Shown here in pieces: positions 5,511-10,908 of a DNA stretch of 10,908 bases (position 1 is its first letter; each line of letters begins with the position of its first letter). A program made the translations under genes and the position numbers. The notes beneath the pieces are model-generated. The model had not been told where the DNA came from. It was given only the letters and a program-made list of their open reading frames with translations, and did no database searches. The DNA is from Methanothermococcus okinawensis. Lineage in GTDB: Archaea > AGJL01 > Methanococci > Methanococcales > Methanococcaceae. The DNA lies in NCBI GenBank assembly GCA_015661555.1, contig DQVW01000068.1:1-10908 (forward strand), given 5' to 3'.

Positions 5511-6722
5511 ATGTTTCTAAAAAATCTCATGCCCTATAGGAGGGCCAGAGATATAGTATTTAATACGTTGGAGAAAGTGATAGAAAGGGGTATTGAAACA
5601 GTCCCTGTATACGAGGCATGGAACAGGATATGTGCCGAAGATATTCTATCACCTGAGGACCTCCCCATGTTTAACAGAGCTGCCATGGATGGCTATGGAG
5701 TAATAGCAGAGGATACCTTCGGAGCCTCTGAGACAAACCCAGTTATACTGGATCTCCTGGAAGATCCTGATAAACCTGTGGAAAAAGGTCAGTGTGTCAA
5801 GTTATCCACTGGGATGCCAATTCCCCAGGGTGTAGATGCAGTTGTTATGAAGGAGTACTGTATAGAGGGGGAGGGATTTGTGGAGGTAAGAAGGGGGGTT
5901 CATCCCTATGAGAATGTGTCTAGGAGGGGGGAGGATATTAAAAGGGGAGAGGTAATTGTGAAGAGGGGAGAGGTTATAACCCCCTATCACATAGGGATGC
6001 TCTCCTCCCTAGGTATAAAGAGAGTCAAGATCTACCATTTAAGTGTTGGGATAATATCCATAGGGGATGAATTAATAGATCTGGAGGACTTTACAAATAT
6101 AGAGGAGCTAAAGAGTAAGAGATACATTGTAAACTCTAACACCCCTATGTTCTATGCCCTAATAGGGGAGCTAGGCTTCACCCCAAAGATGTACAGAAGT
6201 GTTAGGGATGAGAAAGGGGAGATAGAAGAAGTTCTTTTAAGGGCTGTAAAGGAGAACGATGTGGTGATTACCACTGGGGGTACCTCTGTAGGAGAGAGGG
6301 ATTACACCGTTGAAGTTGTTAGAGATATTGGGAAGTTGATATTCCACGGGGTACAGATAAGACCGGGAAAACCCTTTGGATTTGGAGTATGTTCTCTGGG
6401 AGATAGAGAGGTACCACTCTATATACTCTCAGGGTATCCAGTTGCAGCAGTGGTTCAATTCGAGTTATTCTTTAGAAGTTACTTCAAGAGGAGAAGATCT
6501 GTCTATCTACCTCTGAGGAGAGGTATACCCTCTACAGTGGGGAGGACAGATGTAGTTAGGGTTAAGTTAGTCAGTGAAAATAGAAAAACTTACGTTGAGC
6601 CCCTGAGGATCAGGGGGAGTGGTGTACTCTCCTCCCTCAGGGATGGGGAGGGTTACATCCTCGTGGATGAAAATATAGAGGGTTATGAGAAGGGAGATTA
6701 CGTAAAGGTCTATCTATTCTAA
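5511..6722 (+). CDS. moeA: Molybdopterin molybdenumtransferase (MoeA)
   Basis: Inserts molybdate (or tungstate) into adenylated molybdopterin. In a methanogen the cofactor serves formylmethanofuran dehydrogenase and, if present, formate dehydrogenase. The 403-residue length and the motif order are those of MoeA: NRAAMDGYG at 55-63, STGMPIPQGVDAVV at 99-112, SIGDEL at 183-188, TTGGTSVGERDYT at 254-266, IRPGKPFGFG at 283-292 and LSGYPVAA at 306-313. The C-terminal domain IV beta barrel follows from about residue 333 to the end. There is no fused periplasmic-binding or MoaB domain. The start is ATG 5511 because GGTGAG stands four bases upstream; residues read from further upstream are unlike MoeA. 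Methanogens often have two MoeA paralogues, possibly Mo- and W-specific, and the sequence does not show which this is. It is convergent with the aldolase/phosphatase gene with no gap. Confidence 0.95.
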   Translation: MFLKNLMPYRRARDIVFNTLEKVIERGIETVPVYEAWNRICAEDILSPEDLPMFNRAAMDGYGVIAEDTFGASETNPVILDLLEDPDKPVEKGQCVKLSTGMPIPQGVDAVVMKEYCIEGEGFVEVRRGVHPYENVSRRGEDIKRGEVIVKRGEVITPYHIGMLSSLGIKRVKIYHLSVGIISIGDELIDLEDFTNIEELKSKRYIVNSNTPMFYALIGELGFTPKMYRSVRDEKGEIEEVLLRAVKENDVVITTGGTSVGERDYTVEVVRDIGKLIFHGVQIRPGKPFGFGVCSLGDREVPLYILSGYPVAAVVQFELFFRSYFKRRRSVYLPLRRGIPSTVGRTDVVRVKLVSENRKTYVEPLRIRGSGVLSSLRDGEGYILVDENIEGYEKGDYVKVYLF

Positions 6723-6725
6723 TTA
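6720..6725. other. Zero-gap convergent junction (TAA|TTA), second instance
   Basis: TAA at 6720-6722 ends moeA and TTA at 6723-6725 is the reverse of the TAA stop of the aldolase/phosphatase gene. The hexamer and arrangement are identical to the junction at 4481-4486, again with no intergenic base. Confidence 0.95.
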
Positions 6726-7829
6726 CTTCTTCTCGACGTCAACAAATCTCTCCTTCAACTCAGCCATGATCTCAGGTACCGTGGTGTACTCCAACATAGC
6801 CTCAGGTAATCTGTGAGGCTGGAAGGGCCCCATCTTCCTTATCATATCAGCCATCTTTAAGGCCTTCTCCCTAGCCCTGTTGAAGGCCACATCCTCAAAG
6901 AGATCATTTGGTCCTATTAATTTTCCATGGGAGATCTGGAATCCTAGGGCCATGATCCTTGGAGGTCCATCAAACCTTGTAGGTCTTGCATCGTCCTCAC
7001 TAACTGGCATCAGTGGTCCCCAGTGACATCCCCTCATCCACCCAGGTACAAGGTGTGGATTTGCAAAGGGTTCCAAGATCTCTCCCACTGCAGGCATTCC
7101 ACTCTGGGCCCTGACAATTGCAACGGGGTCATCCTTACCTACATATCTTCCTGCAATTAGGTTTAACTTCTCAGAACTTACAACTGCTGCAATCTCGTTA
7201 TCCTTTGCCCTGTAGACCCTTTTAATACAGTACTTCTCCAGGTTTCCTATGAGGGCTAACAGCTGATAGGACTCCTCAGGTGCCTTTAAGGTTACCTGTT
7301 TGTTGTCTATAATATCTAAGACGTCGAATTTAAAGCCGTTAATCATGGATTTGTCATACACTAACCCTGCGGTGTTAAAGGGATCTGCAAATATCTTGTA
7401 CAGTGGTAAGTTAAATGCGGAAGGGTCAGTTTTATCACAGCAGAATACTACTACAGGTTCACTTGGCCTCTCAACAAACTCCATCTCTGCACATCCAGGT
7501 CCCATCCCCCTAACGTTACCACTGAATGCCTCTGCAAGTAGATCCTGTCCTGCCCCATAGAGTTTCATCTCTTTGGCTACCTTGGTAGCCTCCTCAAAAG
7601 CCCTCCAGGCCAGGCCATGAACCTTCTCGTTGTCTACCCCCAAATTGTGGGTCATGATAAGGTTTATGTCATCCCCGCATCTTGTAACGTAGTAGTCTAT
7701 AATTATCTCGTCTACAGCCTCCTCAAGGATACAGTCACATACCTCCAGTAACTCCTCTGGAGCCTCGGTATGACCACAGAGTCCCCCGACATCTGCTTTA
7801 ATAACACTTATTGTAATCTTTTCCTCCAT
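6723..7829 (-). CDS. fbp: Fructose-1,6-bisphosphate aldolase/phosphatase (bifunctional, archaeal type V)
   Basis: The ancestral gluconeogenic enzyme: it condenses dihydroxyacetone phosphate with glyceraldehyde-3-phosphate and then removes the 1-phosphate to give fructose-6-phosphate, using one active site that remodels. The 368 residues match the family length. The catalytic residues known from the Thermoproteus and Sulfolobus enzymes fall at the expected numbers: Tyr229 and Schiff-base Lys232 in GRYVGKDDP, and Tyr348 in MLEYTT. Magnesium ligands are recognisable in ADVGGLCGH at 12-20, Asp53-Asp54, Gln95, Asp132 and Asp233-Asp234. The start is ATG 7829-7827, with GAGGGAT three bases upstream and a well-placed TATA box at 7876-7883. 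It is divergent from the GTP cyclohydrolase III gene across the largest gap in the window. Everything needed for both activities is present, so I expect an active one-way enzyme for sugar synthesis. Confidence 0.97.
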   Translation of the reverse strand: MEEKITISVIKADVGGLCGHTEAPEELLEVCDCILEEAVDEIIIDYYVTRCGDDINLIMTHNLGVDNEKVHGLAWRAFEEATKVAKEMKLYGAGQDLLAEAFSGNVRGMGPGCAEMEFVERPSEPVVVFCCDKTDPSAFNLPLYKIFADPFNTAGLVYDKSMINGFKFDVLDIIDNKQVTLKAPEESYQLLALIGNLEKYCIKRVYRAKDNEIAAVVSSEKLNLIAGRYVGKDDPVAIVRAQSGMPAVGEILEPFANPHLVPGWMRGCHWGPLMPVSEDDARPTRFDGPPRIMALGFQISHGKLIGPNDLFEDVAFNRAREKALKMADMIRKMGPFQPHRLPEAMLEYTTVPEIMAELKERFVDVEKK

Positions 7830-7875
7830 TATATCCCTCTTATCTTTAATTTCGATAGTTTTTTAATAATTTTAT

Positions 7876-7883
7876 TTTTTATA
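7876..7883 (-). promoter_or_regulatory. TATA box with BRE for the aldolase/phosphatase gene
   Basis: On the minus strand the sequence reads TATAAAAA, preceded by the purine-rich AGAAAGG, a plausible TFB recognition element. Initiation about 25 bp downstream gives a leader of roughly 20 nt that includes the GAGGGAT ribosome binding site (7839-7833). This is the best-formed promoter in the window. Confidence 0.65.
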
Positions 7884-7899
7884 CCTTTCTCTACTAATA

Positions 7900-7908
7900 T
7901 TTTTATAT
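7900..7908 (+). promoter_or_regulatory. TATA box for the GTP cyclohydrolase III operon
   Basis: TTTTTATAT lies about 45-53 bases before ATG 7953. Expected initiation near 7930 would give a leader of about 20-25 nt with the GAGGAT ribosome binding site at 7944-7949. It is the only good promoter upstream of the four-gene run 7953-10908, so it probably drives all of it. Confidence 0.55.
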
Positions 7909-7952
7909 GCTGCAGGAAAAGAGATTATAGTATAACACAGCCTGAGGATATC

Positions 7953-8753
7953 ATGATTCAGATTACAGTTATCCAGATAGACAACTACGGCCCCTGGACC
8001 GTAACCCCCAATCCCAGGAGGGAGAGTGATCTACAGGCCCTTCAGTCAAGGCTTTATGGAGATCTAAACCTCCAATTTGGTGCCCATAGGGGTCTAGTCT
8101 TCTACACCAGATTTGACAACCTAATTGCAATAACTAACGGTATAGATCTTGACACCCACAGGAGGATTCAGGAGAGTATAAGGAACAGGTATCCCTTTAC
8201 AGTGAGCATGGGAATCGCCTCGGCAGAGACTCCCTACGAGGCTCAGAAGTTGGCCACAGAGAAGATACAGGAGCATGGAAGTGCCCAGGATAAGTATAGA
8301 AAGGAGGTATTGGATGTTGCAAATAACTTTATCCTAGAGGATGGGTACGTACAACTGGCACATGTGGATGTTAACAACGTTACAGAGACTCTAACAGATC
8401 GGGAAAGTGTCTATGACGCCTACTTACTTATCAACGAGATCCATCTACAACTTATTAGAGAACTAAAGAAGTACGGTGCCATGGTATTTTTCATAGGTGG
8501 AGATAACTTTATGTGTCCATGTAACGGCATGACTGAGGATGACTTTCTGGCTATCTTTGAAGATATAGGGGAAAAGATGGGGATTCAATTGAAGGCAGGG
8601 ATTGGAATAGGAAAGACTGCAGAGGAAGCCTCCAATATGGCAGATATTGGATTGGAACTTATAAGGAAGGGTAAGGTGGAGAGTCAGGTATGCACCTTAA
8701 ACTATGAAAACTACAGTATTAGAAGGAAGTTTAACACCCTATGTCCCATATAG
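7953..8753 (+). CDS. gch3: GTP cyclohydrolase III (archaeal, FAPy-forming)
   Basis: Hydrolyses GTP to 2-amino-5-formylamino-6-ribosylamino-4(3H)-pyrimidinone 5'-monophosphate and two phosphates, the entry to riboflavin and the deazaflavin F420 in archaea. The deformylation is done by a separate enzyme. The 266-residue length is close to the characterised MJ0145. It has two tandem cyclase-like palm domains. The first has the metal-binding IQIDNYGPWTVTP at 7-19, FDN at 54-56 and SMGIAS at 85-90; the second has HVDVNN at 137-142, GGDN at 182-185 and GIGIGKTAEEA at 216-226. GGDN replaces the GGDEF of diguanylate cyclases, as is known for this family. ATG 7953 is chosen because GAGGAT lies a few bases upstream and MIQITVIQIDN is the family N-terminus; an open frame extends upstream but crosses the opposite gene's start. 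First gene of a tight plus-strand run. Confidence 0.95.
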   Translation: MIQITVIQIDNYGPWTVTPNPRRESDLQALQSRLYGDLNLQFGAHRGLVFYTRFDNLIAITNGIDLDTHRRIQESIRNRYPFTVSMGIASAETPYEAQKLATEKIQEHGSAQDKYRKEVLDVANNFILEDGYVQLAHVDVNNVTETLTDRESVYDAYLLINEIHLQLIRELKKYGAMVFFIGGDNFMCPCNGMTEDDFLAIFEDIGEKMGIQLKAGIGIGKTAEEASNMADIGLELIRKGKVESQVCTLNYENYSIRRKFNTLCPI

Positions 8754-8758
8754 GTGGA
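8752..8758 (+). promoter_or_regulatory. Ribosome binding site overlapping the gch3 stop
   Basis: AGGTGGA begins within the TAG stop of gch3 (8751-8753) and lies six bases before ATG 8765. It supports that start for the Dus-like gene over the in-frame ATG at 8741 inside gch3, and implies translational coupling. Confidence 0.65.
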
Positions 8759-8764
8759 GTGTAC

Positions 8765-9565
8765 ATGGAGGTTCTCAGGAGATGTAGAGGTAGAAAGGTG
8801 GTTCTTGCTCCTATGGCAGGTATTACAGATGGGTCCTTCTGTGGGAGGTATAGGAATCTATTTGGCATAGTCACCTTGGGGGCCCTCAACTTGGACAGTG
8901 CCACATTGTCTGCAAGTAGGGAGATGGTAAAGAGGGGTAGAAGGGAGTTTCTCTACAATTTCGATAACTTCGAGGATATAGTAAAAAAGGAGGTTGAAAA
9001 AGCTAGGAAGAGTAACGCCCTCATCTCCGTGAATATAAGGTTCAGAGATTTTGAGGAGGCCAGGGATAGGATAGAGATACTGGGAAGATACTGTGATATA
9101 ATAGAGTTAAACTGCCACTGTCGCCAGGAGGAGATCCTTAGACTAGGTATAGGACAGGCGTTACTTAAAAGGGAGAACTTTGAGACCCTAAGGGATTTTC
9201 TAAAGGGGATTTGGGAGTTGGAAATAGATAAGCCTATTTTTCTAAAGGTGAGGGCAAACGTAGTCCCTGTAGAGGAGTTGATAGATAATTTAAGTAAGGT
9301 GGAGAGGTACTTCCATGGAATACATCTGGACTGTTTTAATCCAGGGAGGGATTATCCAGATCTTGATTACCTAAGGGGGATAAGGTCATACTTTAAAGAG
9401 AAGGTAATTATTGGAAACAACTCTGTAACCTCCCTTGAAGATGCCGAGAGGATGTTGAAGTACTCAGATCTAGTCTCCGTTGCACGATGTCTTTTAAGGG
9501 GGAAGGTTAGATGGATTGAGGAGTTTAATAAGAAGTATAAAGAGGAGGACTATGCTCGCCATTAG
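8765..9565 (+). CDS. Dus-like TIM-barrel flavoprotein (MJ0144-type, function unassigned)
   Basis: A 266-residue TIM-barrel protein related to tRNA-dihydrouridine synthases, FMN enzymes that reduce uridine in tRNA with NADPH. Family marks are LAPMAGITDGSF at 14-25 (FMN phosphate and substrate end), the NCHCRQ segment at 116-121 where Dus proteins have N-x-G-C-P with the catalytic Cys (here Cys119), KVR at 161-163, GIHLDC at 185-190 and GNNSVTS at 217-223. Departures are the Gly-Cys-Pro core changed to His-Cys-Arg, SVARCLL where Dus has a GR loop, and the short length: the C-terminal helical tRNA-binding domain is absent. It may therefore be a Dus paralogue acting on something other than canonical tRNA sites. 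It lies 11 bp after gch3 and overlaps thyA by 14 bp. I recall the same neighbour relation (MJ0144/MJ0145) in M. jannaschii. The fold is confident, the reaction is not. Confidence 0.8.
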   Translation: MEVLRRCRGRKVVLAPMAGITDGSFCGRYRNLFGIVTLGALNLDSATLSASREMVKRGRREFLYNFDNFEDIVKKEVEKARKSNALISVNIRFRDFEEARDRIEILGRYCDIIELNCHCRQEEILRLGIGQALLKRENFETLRDFLKGIWELEIDKPIFLKVRANVVPVEELIDNLSKVERYFHGIHLDCFNPGRDYPDLDYLRGIRSYFKEKVIIGNNSVTSLEDAERMLKYSDLVSVARCLLRGKVRWIEEFNKKYKEEDYARH

Positions 9566-10220
9566 AAAACCCTCGGTAAGGGCCAGTTACGAGTACCTTG
9601 TTAAGGAGGTGTTGGAGAAGGGAGAGGACATGGTCACAGAAGATGGAGATCTATGTAGGGAGATAAGAAATGTTGTGGTGGAGATAACCAATCCCAAGTT
9701 AAAGAGTATAAGTCCAAAGTACCCCCTGGGAAGGAATGCAGTTGAGCAGTACACTAAAAACCTCCTTTATGGTTCTGAGAACAAATTCTCCTACGACTAC
9801 CACAGTAGACTCTTCAAGTATCCTGTAAATGGTACCCAGATAGATCAGATAGGCTATATCCTGGAAAAATTGAGGGAGGAGAGGAACTCCAGGAGGGCTC
9901 TGGCAATAACCTGGCAACCTCTTATTGACATAGAGGTAAGTAAGAGGAAGAGGGGTAGTGTTCCCTGTCTCCAGTATATCCAATTCCTTATAAGGGATAA
10001 GAAACTTCATCAAACTGTGCTCTTTAGGAGCAACGATTTACTACTGGCCTATCATGCCAACGCCCTTGGATTGATAGCCCTGGGAGAGATGGTGGCTGAG
10101 AGCCTTGGAGTGGAGTATGGAAGCTACACCCATCACAGTGTAAGTATGCACATCTATATCGAGAGGGACTACGACTACATCGCCAAGTACTTCCCAGAGT
10201 GTTTACAATACATAAGGTAA
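9552..10220 (+). CDS. thyA: Thymidylate synthase, archaeal ThyA type
   Basis: Methylates dUMP to dTMP with a methylene-carrying pterin; in methanogens the carbon carrier is probably methylene-tetrahydromethanopterin or a related pterin rather than folate (inference). The 222-residue protein is shorter than bacterial ThyA (about 264), as archaeal forms are. The nucleophile is Cys139 in SVPCLQYIQF. The dUMP phosphate and base contacts follow as FRSND at 158-162, then GLIALGEMVAESLG at 173-186 and the C-terminal SMHIY at 198-202, equivalent to the H-x-Y of ThyA. ATG 9552 is chosen because GAGGAGG at 9542-9548 lies just upstream and MLAIRKPSVRASYE fits the family. It overlaps the Dus-like gene by 14 bp in another frame, and pantoate kinase starts five bases after its stop, so it sits inside an operon. 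Confidence 0.9.
   Translation: MLAIRKPSVRASYEYLVKEVLEKGEDMVTEDGDLCREIRNVVVEITNPKLKSISPKYPLGRNAVEQYTKNLLYGSENKFSYDYHSRLFKYPVNGTQIDQIGYILEKLREERNSRRALAITWQPLIDIEVSKRKRGSVPCLQYIQFLIRDKKLHQTVLFRSNDLLLAYHANALGLIALGEMVAESLGVEYGSYTHHSVSMHIYIERDYDYIAKYFPECLQYIR
10215..10220 (+). promoter_or_regulatory. Ribosome binding site embedded in the thyA stop codon
   Basis: GGTAAT-like sequence (AGGTAA at 10215-10220, followed by T) includes the TAA stop of thyA (10218-10220) and lies five bases before ATG 10226 of the pantoate kinase gene. Ribosomes ending thyA would sit on this site, so coupling is likely. Confidence 0.55.
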
Positions 10221-10225
10221 TCTTT

Positions 10226-10908
10226 ATGTATATCCCTGGGCATATCACAGGGTTCTTTACCATACACAGGGATAGGGATCCTCTAAAGACAGGTTCAACT
10301 GGGGCAGGGATAACTGTGGATAGGGGAGTGATTACAGAGGTGAGAAGAGGTGAGGGAAGGATATACTTCAACGGTAGGGAGATGGATCTCTGTCCTACCA
10401 GGGAGGTTATAAACAATATGGGGGTAAAGGGGTACGACGTTATACATAGGTCCCAACTGCCCCTAGGTTGTGGTTTAGGTATCTCAGGAGCCTGTGCCCT
10501 GGGATGTGCCTACGAGTTAGGGAGGGTGGTGGACCCCCAGAGGGATGAGTTGGAGTTGCTGAAGATGGCCCATATAGGTGAGGTGAGATGTGGAACTGGT
10601 CTTGGAGATGTGATGGGCCAGTACTTTGGAGGATTTACCATAAGGAGGAAGCCAGGTTTTCCACCAGATGTAAAGAAAATTAATATAGGGGAGAGGGGGA
10701 GATACTATATAGTCCTCGAGGTACTTGGAAGGAAGGAGACTAGGGAGATTATAGAGGATCCCAGGTGGATAGAGAGGATAAACAGGGTAGGGAGTAGACT
10801 TTTAAAGGAGATGTTAAAGGACCCAACGTTGGAGAACTTCATGAGGCTATCCTATACATTTGCAAGGGAGACTGGTTTGGCATCTGAGGAGATACTCTCC
10901 CTATGTGA
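10226..10908 (+). CDS. Pantoate kinase (GHMP superfamily), partial (C-terminus beyond window end)
   Basis: Phosphorylates pantoate to 4-phosphopantoate, the archaeal CoA route in which phosphopantothenate synthetase then adds beta-alanine, the reverse order of the bacterial pathway. The window shows 227 residues with no stop before its end; the family is usually near 290. Landmarks are the N-terminal PGHITGFF at 4-11, GSTGAGITVDRG at 23-34, the GHMP ATP-binding loop LPLGCGLGISGACAL at 78-92 and the third-motif-like GTGLGDVMGQ at 123-132. Together these mark pantoate kinase rather than mevalonate or homoserine kinase. The start is ATG 10226, five bases after the thyA stop and with the ribosome binding site overlapping that stop. 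It is the last visible gene of the run that starts with gch3. From memory the M. jannaschii counterpart (MJ0969) lies elsewhere, so this order may be lineage-specific. Confidence 0.9.
   Translation, partial: MYIPGHITGFFTIHRDRDPLKTGSTGAGITVDRGVITEVRRGEGRIYFNGREMDLCPTREVINNMGVKGYDVIHRSQLPLGCGLGISGACALGCAYELGRVVDPQRDELELLKMAHIGEVRCGTGLGDVMGQYFGGFTIRRKPGFPPDVKKINIGERGRYYIVLEVLGRKETREIIEDPRWIERINRVGSRLLKEMLKDPTLENFMRLSYTFARETGLASEEILSLC

Noticed and set aside
7300..7560. Open frame of 86 codons opposite the aldolase/phosphatase gene
   Set aside because: Antisense shadow of a gene with complete catalytic residues; no ribosome binding site and no recognisable domain.
7770..7952. N-terminal extension of GTP cyclohydrolase III with hydrophobic residues
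   Set aside because: It overlaps the start of the divergent aldolase/phosphatase gene and both promoters; the hydrophobic look comes from translating AT-rich promoter DNA.
7950..7957. Palindrome ATCATGAT over the gch3 start codon as an operator
   Set aside because: An eight-base palindrome is expected by chance, and flanking bases do not extend the symmetry.
9699..10416. Two minus-strand open frames opposite thyA and pantoate kinase
   Set aside because: They are the complement of two clearly recognised genes and show low-complexity, unfamily-like protein sequence.
1..10908. CRISPR array, tRNA, rRNA, insertion sequence or defence system
   Set aside because: No spaced direct repeats, tRNA-like cloverleaf, transposase, integrase or restriction/CRISPR-associated protein was seen; coding regions fill nearly all of the window.

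Overview
The window is a dense stretch of archaeal core genome, most likely from a hydrogenotrophic thermophilic methanogen of the order Methanococcales. The evidence is the gene content: archaeal GTP cyclohydrolase III, bifunctional fructose-1,6-bisphosphate aldolase/phosphatase, pantoate kinase of the archaeal CoA route, an archaeal-type thymidylate synthase and a diphthamide-synthesis ATPase. Arg is mostly AGG/AGA, Ile is often ATA, the coding strands are purine-rich, and ribosome binding sites are of the GGAGG/GGTGA type followed by ATG (one GTG). By eye the base composition is around the low-to-mid 40s % GC, higher than usual for Methanocaldococcus or Methanococcus, so a higher-GC relative (for example the Methanofervidicoccus lineage) is possible. 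That placement is an inference.

Layout. 1-569 (minus): prephenate dehydratase, cut by the window start before its ACT domain. 644-967 (plus): a small uncharacterised zinc-ribbon protein. 964-1644 (minus): Dph6-type diphthine-ammonia ligase. 1671-2045 (plus): a stand-alone two-CBS protein, then 2070-3593 bifunctional NAD(P)HX epimerase/dehydratase (NnrE-NnrD) and 3605-4483 a PHP-domain phosphoesterase with a hydrophobic tail. 4484-5464 (minus): MtnA-type methylthioribose-1-phosphate isomerase. 5511-6722 (plus): MoeA. 6723-7829 (minus): FBP aldolase/phosphatase. 7953-10908 (plus): a tight four-gene run of GTP cyclohydrolase III, a Dus-like TIM-barrel flavoprotein, thymidylate synthase and pantoate kinase (cut by the window end).

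The genes fall into ordinary anabolic housekeeping: aromatic amino acids, translation-factor modification, NAD(P)H repair, methionine salvage, molybdenum/tungsten cofactor, gluconeogenesis, flavin/F420 precursor, dTMP and CoA. The genome is strongly compacted: all three convergent gene pairs have no intergenic DNA at all (one shared CTAG double stop, two identical TAA|TTA abutments), and the largest gap is 123 bp (7830-7952), which holds a well-formed divergent promoter pair.

I found no mobile element, CRISPR array, RNA gene, phage gene or defence island. Nothing amounts to a clear undescribed system. The points most worth a second look are the atypical Dus-like protein embedded in the cofactor/nucleotide operon, the membrane-tail PHP enzyme, the altered active-site loop of the NnrE domain, the orphan zinc-ribbon protein, and the zero-gap convergent junctions.
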